Position numbers and translations under genes: made by a program
In this document: positions 1 to 10,232 of the stretch, piece by piece
Layout: each line of letters starts with the position of its first letter
Position numbering within the stretch: position 1 is the stretch's first letter
NCBI RefSeq assembly: GCF_026151205.1
Contig: NC_087072.1
Coordinates: 3,739,375 to 3,803,374, forward strand
Source: Bolinopsis microptera
Lineage: Eukaryota > Ctenophora > Tentaculata > Lobata > Bolinopsidae
DNA: 64,000 nucleotides
Direction of reading: 5' to 3'
Notes under the pieces: generated by a model
Databases searched by the model: none
Told to the model about the DNA's origin: nothing
Seen by the model: the letters and a program-made list of their open reading frames with translations, nothing else

Positions 1-857
1 GCATACTGTACCTTCTTGTTCGAGGATTCCGTCGCCAAAATTTGAAATTTAAAATTTTGAATATTTTAGAACACCTATATTGTTTTTTTCTGAACATGCT
101 GGACGCCAGTAGTGTATTGTGCACAGTACACACCTTTTTTGAAGGGTTTTCCGAGGTAATTTCCAAACATACCGTATGTGGCGTGATGACACGGTAATAT
201 GTCACAATATTTTACATAGTTGATGGTACCTGGTTTGATCCCCCACCAGCCCCGCCCCATAATTTAATTACATGTACATCTATTGTTTAAAGTATCAACA
301 ATGTTAACATCTGGCAAGCGGCGACCTTTTAACGGTGTGCTGATGAGGTTCGAAATAATGTCTAATGTGCTTTAATCTAAATTTAGTGCACCGTTTCAGG
401 ACAACACCTGGCACTTTGCTTACACTATCATTCAGCGTTCAGTTGTTTGTTGCGTAAATTCTGACTCTGTTTCAGCTTTAATTGTTCTGAACTTTAACTT
501 AACTGTTTTTAATTCTTTTGACTGTAGTGTTTACCTGATACATAATTTTCCTCTAGACGAGTAATTATTACAAAAATAAATTCAAACATTCATGATTCAA
601 CTTGCCAGGATTATGCTGAACGAAATTATATCAGATCTCCATAAGGTAGTATGACGCAATGAATAAAGATGCAACTGCCAGTGCACCATGTTAATTACTG
701 TTCCCAATTCTTTAATCATACCCGTAAATATTTGCTCGGTATCTGACAGCAGTTCATCGATTGATGTTCCGTGTTCTGTTTCCTGATATTTTGTGAGCGG
801 AATATTAAATATTTTCTTGAGTAAGATAAGATGAAATCCGTCACCTTATCTTACACA

Positions 858-1350
858 ATACTGAATACTGAATGAATACTGACTACTGAATGAATACTGA
901 ATGAATACTGAATGAATACTGAATACTGAATGAATACTGAATGAATACTGAATGAATACTGAATGAATACTGAATGAATACTGAATACTGAATGAATACT
1001 GAATGAATACTGAATGAATACTGAATGAATACTGAATGAATACTGAATGAATACTGAATGAATACTGAATGAATACTGAATGAATACTGAATGAATACTG
1101 AATGAATACTGAATGAATACTGAATGAATACTGAATGAATATTGAATGAATACTGAATGAATACTGACTGAATACTGACTGAATACTGAATGAATACTGA
1201 ATGAATACTGAATGAATACTGAATGAATACTGAATGGATACTGAATGAATACTGAATGAATACTGAATACTGAATGAATACTGAATGAATACTAAATGAA
1301 TACTGAATGAATGTTGAATAATGAATACTGAATAATACTGAATAATATAC
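858..1350. repeat. 11-bp minisatellite, left arm of the foldback
   Basis: Some 40 tandem copies of a TGAATGAATAC-type 11-mer, with occasional shortened units. It is the mirror of the array at 4836-5380 in the other arm, and the two differ slightly in unit order. Confidence 0.95.
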
Positions 1351-1388
1351 TGAATACTGAATGATAATTATGATGTATTATTTTTTAA

Positions 1389-2749
1389 GGGGGGGGGGGG
1401 CCAATGGGTATTTTTTTGTGAAACTTGATTTCGAGATAGCAGTTGACCAACAAACTAGGACCAGTGACCGAACTTTTGAGGGGGTCCCGGACCCCAACCG
1501 CCAAACGGTGCGCGCAGGGCAGCCACGCCCATATTTGGTCCAAATTAGGCCCAATTTAGCCAAATACCCTGTACATGCCCCAAACCCAGGTTTATGGTGC
1601 TCTACTTGTAGCTAGTGGTCTCCTGAACTCGTATATGAAATTTCATCAAGATTGGACAAAAAATGACTGAGTTATGAGCCAAAAACCATATGCCCATATT
1701 TGGGCATACGCACCAAATTTGGTAGATTTCGTCCCATAAATTGGTCAAATATCAATATTTTTGAATGAAACTTACTTTATATGAAAGGTAAGCCTAAACT
1801 ACATATTCTCTGTAATTTATAGCTTTATATCTGTTTAAATGTGGATACTAAGGCGAAAAAACCACAAAAAATGAACTAAATTGCCCATATCTCGGTTCGC
1901 GATATTCGCGGAATTGATCTCACCAAAATTGTAACAACTCAATCAGTTTTCAAAATTTTTGCATGAAATTTTTGGAATCGACTCGAAATCGCATTTCGAC
2001 CTTATTTTAAGAACGGATTTTTGATTTAGGCCTCAAAAAAAATTTGGCGGCCAAATTCCAAAATTATATTACAGAAATTCAGAATTTGGCCGCCAAATTT
2101 TTTTTGAGGCCTAAATCAAAAATCCGTTCTTAAAATAAGGTCGAAATGCGATTTCGAGTCGATTTCAAAAATTTCATGCAAAAATTTTGAAAACTGATTG
2201 AGTTGTTACAATTTTGGTGAGATCAATTCCGCGAATATCGCGAACCGAGATATGGGCAATTTAGTTCATTTTTTGTGGTTTTTTCGCCTTAGTATCCACA
2301 TTTAAACAGATATAAAGCTATAACTTACAGAGAATATGTAGTTTAGGCTTACCTTTCATATAAAGTAAGTCTCATCCAAAAATATTGATATTTGACCAAT
2401 TTATGGGACGAAATCTACCAAATTTGGTGCGTATGCCCAAATATGGGCATATGGTTTTTGGCTCATAACTCAGTCATTTTTTGTCCAATCTTGATGAAAT
2501 TTCATATACGAGTTCAGGAGACCACTAGCTACAAGTAGAGCACCATAAACCTGGGTTTTGGGCATGTTCAGGGTATTTGGCTAAATTGGGCCTAATTTGG
2601 ACCAAATATGGGCGTGGCTGCCCTGCGCGCACCGTTTGGCGGTTGGGGTCCGGGACCCCCTCAAAAGTTCGGTCACTGGTCCTAGTTTGTTGGTCAACTA
2701 CTATCTCGAAATCAAGTTTCACAAAAAAATACCCATTGACCCCCCCCCC
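1389..2749. mobile_element. TTAA-flanked 1.36 kb foldback transposon, copy 1
   Basis: A near-perfect inverted repeat of about 680 bp per arm with almost no loop, centred near 2069. It begins with 12 G followed by CCAATGGGTA and ends with the complement and 10 C. It is flanked by TTAA at 1385-1388 and 2750-2753. The equivalent place in the other arm of the large foldback (about 4803-4814) is uninterrupted A/T sequence, giving an empty site. TTAA duplication is typical of the piggyBac and Kolobok superfamilies; no transposase is present, so this is a non-autonomous member of an uncertain superfamily. Short ORFs of about 65 codons in the arms look incidental. Confidence 0.92.
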
Positions 2750-2881
2750 TTAAAAAAGTTATAATGTAGACAAGGAAACACATGTTTAGATTTTTGAAGA
2801 TAATTTTAACTAAACTATATTCAATAACTCTATATATCCAAATTCTTATCTCAATAATTATCAACGTTTTGGTTATAAAGT

Positions 2882-3577
2882 TCAAGAATCTTCCTGACGA
2901 TATATTTGTGAAAGTTTAAGAAGCTTGATGATAATATTTTTGTTCTCGTTCATTAGTTTGTTGACATCAGATAGACTAGTAGTCGTGATAACTGCATTCA
3001 ACAGAGCTTGTTCTTCCATACTTAAAATTGTGGCGATGTCTTGTCCACAGTCAATGAGATGCTGCTCAAATTTCGCAAACATTTCCGTTTTCATTATGTA
3101 AGAGAATAAAAAGTCCATACATTTGTTTTCTTCCTTGCATAATTTACTTTGTAACAGGACATCTAGAGATTTGAGTAATTTCGACATATCATTTACCTTT
3201 TTATTTATTTGCTTGATTGCTACGCTTTTCCGCTTGCCTTTGTGTTGCCGAACTGAGTCAGATTCTAACTCATCACTACTTGACACACTTCTACTATCAC
3301 TATATGGTATTTTTGACTCATCATCAGCACTTGTTTCCTCATAGTTAGAACCGTCTTGTTGAGATTCTTCAGATATTATCGTATTAGCATCTGAATATGT
3401 GGAAGCAGGATAATCCAGTTTTACATCAGTCGCATCCGAGTTAGCTTTTGATAGTGGTTGAATGTTAGAGCTTGTTTCTGACTCTCCGTTCTCTCGATGA
3501 TACCGACTTTTGTGTGAGGACAGGCTATATTTATTGACAAAAGACTTGTCACAAAATGAGCAAGATATAGGACTCAT
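2882..3577 (-). CDS. C2H2 zinc-finger ORF of the foldback element, left-arm copy
   Basis: An intronless ORF of 231 codons from the ATG at 3577 (an open frame continues upstream without an ATG). Near the N-terminus is one classical zinc finger, CSFCDKSF...H-x4-H, with C-x2-C-x12-H-x4-H spacing. An acidic serine-rich middle (many ES, DE and SS pairs) follows, then a basic stretch (KGKRKS) and a helical, leucine-rich C-terminus. It reads away from the central spacer. Its protein is identical to the right-arm copy, so the arms have been kept identical or arose recently. I do not recognise a described family. Element-encoded DNA-binding accessory protein is an inference; no catalytic motif is visible. 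Confidence 0.6.
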   Translation of the reverse strand: MSPISCSFCDKSFVNKYSLSSHKSRYHRENGESETSSNIQPLSKANSDATDVKLDYPASTYSDANTIISEESQQDGSNYEETSADDESKIPYSDSRSVSSSDELESDSVRQHKGKRKSVAIKQINKKVNDMSKLLKSLDVLLQSKLCKEENKCMDFLFSYIMKTEMFAKFEQHLIDCGQDIATILSMEEQALLNAVITTTSLSDVNKLMNENKNIIIKLLKLSQIYRQEDS

Positions 3578-3696
3578 GATATTACAAAGGATACGTTTAG
3601 AACGTTTTGCAACAACAGTCTTCAAATATATTATTCAATCTAACGGGAATGCTTCAAATTTTGTGGAGTAATTAACTCAGACCCACGTGCTATTTT

Positions 3697-3862
3697 ATAT
3701 AAATAAAAAAACAACTAATCTGCTTTCCCTGATCGACGTGTCTTTTTCTTAACCAACGGTTAGGTCCCATTGTATTTGTATGTACGGGTGTTAAGGACTT
3801 CGGGCTCCCTCCCTCCTTTCCTACCCTCCCTCCCTACCCTACCCTCCTCCCTCCAGGATTTT
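3697..3862. other. Unique central spacer of the foldback
   Basis: 166 bp present once between the arms, with a pyrimidine-rich stretch (repeated CTCCCTCC and CTACC) around 3808-3853. The two zinc-finger ORFs are transcribed outward from either side of it, so it may serve as a bidirectional promoter; this is inference from position only. Confidence 0.5.
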
Positions 3863-3982
3863 TAAAATAGCACGTGGGTCTGAGTTAATTACTCCACAAA
3901 ATTTGAAGCATTCCCGTTAGATTGAATAATATATTTGAAGACTGTTGTTGCAAAACGTTCTAAACGTATCCTTTGTAATATC

Positions 3983-4678
3983 ATGAGTCCTATATCTTGC
4001 TCATTTTGTGACAAGTCTTTTGTCAATAAATATAGCCTGTCCTCACACAAAAGTCGGTATCATCGAGAGAACGGAGAGTCAGAAACAAGCTCTAACATTC
4101 AACCACTATCAAAAGCTAACTCGGATGCGACTGATGTAAAACTGGATTATCCTGCTTCCACATATTCAGATGCTAATACGATAATATCTGAAGAATCTCA
4201 ACAAGACGGTTCTAACTATGAGGAAACAAGTGCTGATGATGAGTCAAAAATACCATATAGTGATAGTAGAAGTGTGTCAAGTAGTGATGAGTTAGAATCT
4301 GACTCAGTTCGGCAACACAAAGGCAAGCGGAAAAGCGTAGCAATCAAGCAAATAAATAAAAAGGTAAATGATATGTCGAAATTACTCAAATCTCTAGATG
4401 TCCTGTTACAAAGTAAATTATGCAAGGAAGAAAACAAATGTATGGACTTTTTATTCTCTTACATAATGAAAACGGAAATGTTTGCGAAATTTGAGCAGCA
4501 TCTCATTGACTGTGGACAAGACATCGCCACAATTTTAAGTATGGAAGAACAAGCTCTGTTGAATGCAGTTATCACGACTACTAGTCTATCTGATGTCAAC
4601 AAACTAATGAACGAGAACAAAAATATTATCATCAAGCTTCTTAAACTTTCACAAATATATCGTCAGGAAGATTCTTGA
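3983..4678 (+). CDS. C2H2 zinc-finger ORF of the foldback element, right-arm copy
   Basis: Mirror copy of the ORF at 2882-3577, with the same 231-codon product from the ATG at 3983. It has one C2H2 finger at residues about 5-27, an acidic serine-rich linker and a helical C-terminal third ending in RQEDS. Both copies are intact with no frameshift or stop. Function unknown. Confidence 0.6.
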   Translation: MSPISCSFCDKSFVNKYSLSSHKSRYHRENGESETSSNIQPLSKANSDATDVKLDYPASTYSDANTIISEESQQDGSNYEETSADDESKIPYSDSRSVSSSDELESDSVRQHKGKRKSVAIKQINKKVNDMSKLLKSLDVLLQSKLCKEENKCMDFLFSYIMKTEMFAKFEQHLIDCGQDIATILSMEEQALLNAVITTTSLSDVNKLMNENKNIIIKLLKLSQIYRQEDS

Positions 4679-4835
4679 ACTTTATAACCAAAACGTTGAT
4701 AATTATTGAGATAAGAATTTGGATATATAGAGTTATTGAATATAGTTTAGTTAAAATTATCTTCAACAATCTAAACATGTGTTTCCTTGTCTACATTATA
4801 ACTTTTTTTTAAAATAATACATCATAATTATCATT

Positions 4836-5380
4836 CAGTATTCAGTATATTATTCAGTATTATTCAGTATTCATTATTCAACATTCATTCAGTATTCATT
4901 TAGTATTCATTCAGTATTCATTCAGTATTCAGTATTCATTCAGTATTCATTCAGTATCCATTCAGTATTCATTCAGTATTCATTCAGTATTCATTCAGTA
5001 TTCATTCAGTATTCAGTCAGTATTCAGTCAGTATTCATTCAGTATTCATTCAATATTCATTCAGTATTCATTCAGTATTCATTCAGTATTCATTCAGTAT
5101 TCATTCAGTATTCATTCAGTATTCATTCAGTATTCATTCAGTATTCATTCAGTATTCATTCAGTATTCATTCAGTATTCATTCAGTATTCATTCAGTATT
5201 CATTCAGTATTCATTCAGTATTCATTCAGTATTCAGTATTCATTCAGTATTCATTCAGTATTCATTCAGTATTCATTCAGTATTCATTCAGTATTCATTC
5301 AGTATTCATTCAGTATTCAGTATTCATTCAGTATTCATTCAGTATTCATTCAGTAGTCAGTATTCATTCAGTATTCAGTA
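4836..5380. repeat. 11-bp minisatellite, right arm of the foldback
   Basis: Reverse complement of the left-arm array (ATTCATTCAGT-type unit). Slight differences in length and unit order between the arrays show that they have changed independently since the inverted structure formed. Confidence 0.95.
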
Positions 5381-6340
5381 TTGTGTAAGATAAGGTGACG
5401 GATTTCATCTTATCTTACTCAAGAAAATATTTAATATTCCGCTCACAAAATATCAGGAAACAGAACACGGAACATCAATCGATGAACTGCTGTCAGATAC
5501 CGAGCAAATATTTACGGGTATGATTAAAGAATTGGGAACAGTAATTAACATGGTGCACTGGCAGTTGCATCTTTATTCATTGCGTCATACTACCTTATGG
5601 AGATCTGATATAATTTCGTTCAGCATAATCCTGGCAAGTTGAATCATGAATGTTTGAATTTATTTTTGTAATAATTACTCGTCTAGAGGAAAATTATGTA
5701 TCAGGTAAACACTACAGTCAAAAGAATTAAAAACAGTTAAGTTAAAGTTCAGAACAATTAAAGCTGAAACAGAGTCAGAATTTACGCAACAAACAACTGA
5801 ACGCTGAATGATAGTGTAAGCAAAGTGCCAGGTGTTGTCCTGAAACGGTGCACTAAATTTAGATTAAAGCACATTAGACATTATTTCGAACCTCATCAGC
5901 ACACCGTTAAAAGGTCGCCGCTTGCCAGATGTTAACATTGTTGATACTTTAAACAATAGATGTACATGTAATTAAATTATGGGGCGGGGCTGGTGGGGGA
6001 TCAAACCAGGTACCATCAACTATGTAAAATATTGTGACATATTACCGTGTCATCACGCCACATACGGTATGTTTGGAAATTACCTCGGAAAACCCTTCAA
6101 AAAAGGTGTGTACTGTGCACAATACACTACTGACGCCTAATATTTTTCAGAGACGGTAGATTATTAAATGTTTCATCTGATCTGAAAAAAATTAGGCAAA
6201 ACGGGTTAGAAATGACGAAGTCATCAAGCATTTTGTGTATCTCGTTAACAAAATTGAATGGGTGATTATGTGACACCGTGACACGACACCGTGACACGAC
6301 ACCGTAATAGGGCAGCCTTTACGATTCCCGTAATGTTTAA

Positions 6341-6492
6341 TTGTATCACGTTGTGACCCCTTGTATCACGTTGTGACACCCACGGTCGTTTCACTAGGTG
6401 TCGTTTCACTAGGTGTCCTCACCCTTTATCGTCCTGACGATACAGGGGGAGCCGCGCACTTCGTGCGCGGCGGGTCATACAACGTATGACAA
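6341..6492 (+). mobile_element. Multi-hairpin miniature transposon, copy 1
   Basis: 152 bp beginning TTGTATCACG and ending CGTATGACAA, flanked by perfect 8-bp duplications ATGTTTAA at 6333-6340 and 6493-6500. The right half contains successive small hairpins, for example CCGCGCAC-TTC-GTGCGCGG and GTCATAC-AAC-GTATGAC. The left half has two short direct duplications (TTGTATCACGTTGTGAC and GTTTCACTAGGTGTC). It shares its termini and hairpins with the copy at 60721-60818. No coding capacity. Confidence 0.9.
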
Positions 6493-6500
6493 ATGTTTAA

Positions 6501-6654
6501 CGGGGTGGTTAACGGGGTCACCTAATCACGTGATTAGGTTTACCAATCACCTGATCACATGTGACATGGGCTCTTACTAATTCGATCGCCCGAAAATTTC
6601 ATGTGACTTTGGTTTTTATGGTTTTGCAGCCGTACAAAACGGTTTTACATAAAC
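6501..6654. other. Non-coding, nothing recognised
   Basis: Short stretch with interleaved CACGTGAT/ATCACGTG-like words and no ORF or repeat boundary that I can define. Confidence 0.4.
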
Positions 6655-6661
6655 CCTAATC

Positions 6662-7257
6662 TAGGGGGTGCACCATAAAAATAAACATGCTCGGATTTTT
6701 AAAATTTTTGTACCATTGTTTTCTAGAGACTGTGAGAATTTTCACAATACCAAATTTGTCATACCTTTTTGGAAAGATCAGTGAGTTTCGCCTAGGTGCC
6801 ATATTTGATGGTGCGCGGCTTTTAGAGCAAAATTAGCTGTAAAAGTCGCGTAATTTGACCAAATTTGACCAAATTCGTTGATTTGTGTCGTATTATTTGG
6901 ATATATCTTCAGTTCCTTGAATGAGATCATTCTGAAAATTGGCGACGACCTTCCAATAGGGCTTTCACAACTGTCCGAAAAATTTGGTGGATATCGGAGT
7001 TGATATAGTGATCAAAATGGGCCAAAATACGCTGCTTTTAGCTGTAACATAATGTCTGATGGTTGGATATGCTTTAAACTTTTCGGACACTTTCCTTGTA
7101 AGTCTATGAGTAAGCTTACCAATTTTTGTTGCAATCGGAGGTCGGGAAGAATACTTAATATTTATTTATTTGAAGAAAATTGTGCTGGCCGAAATTAGCG
7201 CTAAAAAACCATCCTACAGTCGGCACGCGCGGCTCACTGTCGATGGCGCACTACCTA
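6662..7257 (+). mobile_element. 596-bp non-autonomous transposon with 7-bp duplications, copy 1
   Basis: Begins TAGGGGGTGCACCAT and ends GCGCACTACCTA, so the termini are imperfect inverted repeats (TAGG...CCTA). It is flanked by CCTAATC at 6655-6661 and 7258-7264. A second copy of exactly the same length lies at 10511-11106. No ORF of note. A 7-bp duplication is uncommon; I do not assign a superfamily. Confidence 0.88.
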
Positions 7258-7264
7258 CCTAATC

Positions 7265-7974
7265 CCACCCAGGAAACCTTACCGTTAGGGGCCTAACTTT
7301 GGAAGTAAAAGAGATAGAAACGTCTCGTTTTCAATAAAATGTTCGCATTGTAAAAATAACGTTTCCCCCCAGGGGGAAATTAAAAACAACGTAGATTTTG
7401 AATTATCGCGAAAAGTCATATTTTAGGTCATACTCACATAAAAATGCGCAGCTTTAACTTTGCAGATTGTTGTTCTCTGATTGGCTGAATCGTATCACGT
7501 GGTACGCAGTACAATTGCATCTTTGGAATGTTTGAAGCGTGCAAATGGCAATGCAATGAACTCACGAGCGCGCGCGGAGCTCAACAAGCTGTGAAAAGGC
7601 GATCACCCTGTAGTAATATCGCTAGCCGGTAAGGTCTGCCGGGCAACCCTAACCCTAACCATAATATAACCCCGAAGCTATCCATAACCCTTACCACAAC
7701 CCTAACCCTAACCCGAGCCCTAAACAATCGAATTCATGTTTTACTAGCCTGTCACGTGACCAAAACGGTTTTTTGCCCATAACTCTCCAGGGTAGCATTT
7801 TTACCCTACGTCATAAGGGATGATTCGGAATCAGCGTCCAAAAATACACCGATCGAGATTAACGATACACCCAAAGGGCCTTTTCACAACAATTTTCTTA
7901 AAATTTGGGAGAGAGATTTAGTAGGAGCGGATCACACGTAATCAATAAACTCGTTATGTTTCGTATTACTAATA
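7265..7974. repeat. Dispersed repeat with telomere-like tracts
   Basis: About 7280-7560 is similar, in reverse complement, to 11495-11665 and 12050-12340, sharing blocks such as CAGCTTTAACTTTGC and CTGATTGGCTGAATCGTATC. It is followed at about 7645-7725 by runs of CCCTAACCCTAACC interrupted by degenerate units. The three copies are clearly related but diverged and I could not fix their ends. No coding potential. Confidence 0.7.
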
Positions 7975-8043
7975 CTGGGCGGCGCTCAGCCTGTCATTCC
8001 GCCGAATCTTTATTCATGAACATAATAGCCTGGGGTCCCCAGG
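7975..8043. mobile_element. Tiny TA-flanked MITE, copy A
   Basis: 69 bp running CTGGGCGGCGCTCAGCC ... CCTGGGGTCCCCAGG between TA dinucleotides. One of five copies in the window (also 9857, 11830, 24467 and 60654). The termini CCTGGGG and CTGGGC form a short imperfect inverted repeat, and one end contains its own perfect palindrome. TA flanks suggest mobilisation by a Tc1/mariner-type transposase. Confidence 0.85.
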
Positions 8044-8461
8044 TAAAGAAGCTACAACTCTAATTTTTTCAGGACGAACTTAATTCGAATGGCCCAACAA
8101 AATTCAATAAAATTGAGCTCGATCCGAAATTATCCTTAATTGACGATGTCAATTCATCGCAGCTCGGCGAGGCACAGTAGCGCATCTCGCCAAACTATCA
8201 AATAAATGCAAAAATGAACCTTCATTTGAAAGAATGAGCACGAATATAAGTCATACCGGAAAAAATTATTTCAATTGGGCATTTAGTGACTGAACTATTA
8301 AGGCCAACGTTTGCACACTGAATTTTGGCCCACCCTGTACACTGTATAAAAATTAAATCTATCTTTAAGAAACATTTTTTTATTATTTCTCAACTAGGCT
8401 CAGTTATCCACCTCACTTAATTCGGCTGACGGACAACTAAGAACCAGTCAATTTTACCTAG
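8044..8461. other. Non-coding with a decayed miniature element
   Basis: Around 8138-8190 is a partial copy of the 9-bp-duplication miniature family found at 25200 (shared TTAATTGACGATGTCAATT, then CGCATCTCGCC). The rest contains no ORF or feature that I recognise. Confidence 0.5.
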
Positions 8462-8465
8462 TTAA

Positions 8466-9829
8466 GGGGGGGGGGGGCCAATGGGTATTTTTTTGTGAAA
8501 CTTGATTTCGAGATAGCAGTTGACCAACAAACTAGGACCAGTGACCGAACTTTTGAGGGGGTCCCGGACCCCAACCGCCAAACGGTGCGCGCAGGGCAGC
8601 CACGCCCATATTTGGTCCAAATTAGGCCCAATTTAGCCAAATACCCTGTACATGCCCCAAAGCCAGGTTTATGGTGCTCTACTTGTAGCTAGTGGTCTCC
8701 TGAACTCGTATATGAAATTTCATCAAGATTGGACAAAAAATGACTGAGTTATGAGCCAAAAACCATATGCCCATATTTGGGCATACGCACCAAATTTGGT
8801 AGATTTCGTCCCATAAATTGGTCAAATATCAATATTTTTGAATGAAACTTACTTTATATGAAAGGTAAGCCTAAACTACATATTCTCTGTAATTTATAGC
8901 TTTATATCTGTTTAAATGTGGATACTAAGGCGAAAAAACCACAAAAAATGAACTAAATTGCCCATATCTCGGTTCGCGATATTCGCGGAATTGATCTCAC
9001 CAAAATTGTAACAACTCAATCAGTTTTCAAAATTTTTGCATGAAATTTTTGGAATCGACTCGAAATCGCATTTCGACCTTATTTTAAGAACGGATTTTTG
9101 ATTTAGGCCTCAAAAAAAATTTGGCGGCCAAATTCCAAAATTATATTACAGAAATTCAGAATTTGGCCGCCAAATTTTTTTTGAGGCCTAAATCAAAAAT
9201 CCGTTCTTAAAATAAGGTCGAAATGCGATTTCGAGTCGATTTCAAAAATTTCATGCAAAAATTTTGAAAACTGATTGAGTTGTTACAATTTTGGTGAGAT
9301 CAATTCCGCGAATATCGCGAACCGAGATATGGGCAATTTAGTTCATTTTTTGTGGTTTTTTCGCCTTAGTATCCACATTTAAACAGATATAAAGCTATAA
9401 CTTACAGAGAATATGTAGTTTAGGCTTACCTTTCATATAAAGTAAGTCTCATCCAAAAATATTGATATTTGACCAATTTATGGGACGAAATCTACCAAAT
9501 TTGGTGCGTATGCCCAAATATGGGCATATGGTTTTTGGCTCATAACTCAGTCATTTTTTGTCCAATCTTGATGAAATTTCATATACGAGTTCAGGAGACC
9601 ACTAGCTACAAGTAGAGCACCATAAACCTGGGTTTTGGGCATGTTCAGGGTATTTGGCTAAATTGGGCCTAATTTGGACCAAATATGGGCGTGGCTGCCC
9701 TGCGCGCACCGTTTGGCGGTTGGGGTCCGGGACCCCCTCAAAAGTTCGGTCACTGGTCCTAGTTTGTTGGTCAACTACTATCTCGAAATCAAGTTTCACA
9801 AAAAAATACCCATTGACCCCCCCCCCCCC
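8466..9829. mobile_element. TTAA-flanked 1.36 kb foldback transposon, copy 2
   Basis: 1364 bp, nearly identical to 1389-2749, with 12 G at the left end and 13 C at the right, flanked by TTAA at 8462-8465 and 9830-9833. Differences between the two arms inside one copy are shared by both copies (for example CTGTACATG on one arm against CTGAACATG on the other), so the element moves as a unit rather than being remade by inversion. The copies differ at only a few positions, which implies recent transposition. Confidence 0.93.
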
Positions 9830-9856
9830 TTAACTAATTAACAATTAACATGATTA

Positions 9857-9929
9857 CCTGGGGACCCCAGGCTATTATGTTTATAAACGAATAAAGATTC
9901 GGCGGAATGACAGGCTGAGCGCCGCCCAG
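9857..9929. mobile_element. Tiny TA-flanked MITE, copy B
   Basis: 73-bp copy in the opposite orientation to copy A, starting CCTGGGGACCCCAGG and ending GCCGCCCAG, with TA on each side. Confidence 0.85.
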
Positions 9930-10232
9930 TAATTAACATGCTAGCTTGGGAAATGCAATCAGCTCCGACAACTAAGAGCCAATCATTACATATCCCCGAC
10001 AACTGAGAGTGAGAACCTCTGGAGATACTTTAAACATTTCCATTGCTAGGAGTAAACAAATTTTAATTGCCAAGTCGAAGTAATTTATAACTAAGTAAAC
10101 TGTGAAATGAGTTTTCTTTCTAGGCGGGGATTCAGCCGTTTTTGAGTCGGTACGTAACAGCTGCATAACAATAGTCCTCGCTCGTTCATTTGCCCTGAAT
10201 GTCTCATGAATCCTTTAGCTTCAAATCTCAAC

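Larger units (their letters stand above)
107..6132. mobile_element. Giant foldback (inverted-repeat) element with two inverted ORF copies
   Basis: The two halves are reverse complements. The left arm runs about 107-3696 and the right arm about 3863-6132, separated by a 166-bp unique spacer. Ends read CAGTAGTGTATTG on the left and its complement on the right. Each arm carries, from outside in, a terminal block, an 11-bp minisatellite and one copy of a C2H2 zinc-finger ORF. The left arm also contains a 1.36 kb TTAA-flanked insertion that the right arm lacks; without it the arms are about 2.23 and 2.27 kb. The 4 bp ACGC adjoin both ends and may be a target duplication, but the termini can also be extended by CG(C/T), so this is ambiguous. 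No transposase was recognised, so the superfamily is unknown. An assembly artefact is possible but is made less likely by the distinct spacer and the arm-specific insertion. Confidence 0.85.

Noticed and set aside
858-1350. CRISPR-like array
   Set aside because: Short tandem units without spacers in animal DNA; it is a minisatellite.
1378-1615. Short ORFs in the TTAA foldback arms (also at 2525-2722, 8458-8692 and 9602-9799)
   Set aside because: They lie entirely in the terminal inverted repeat, occur on both strands and in all arms because of the symmetry, and show no domain.
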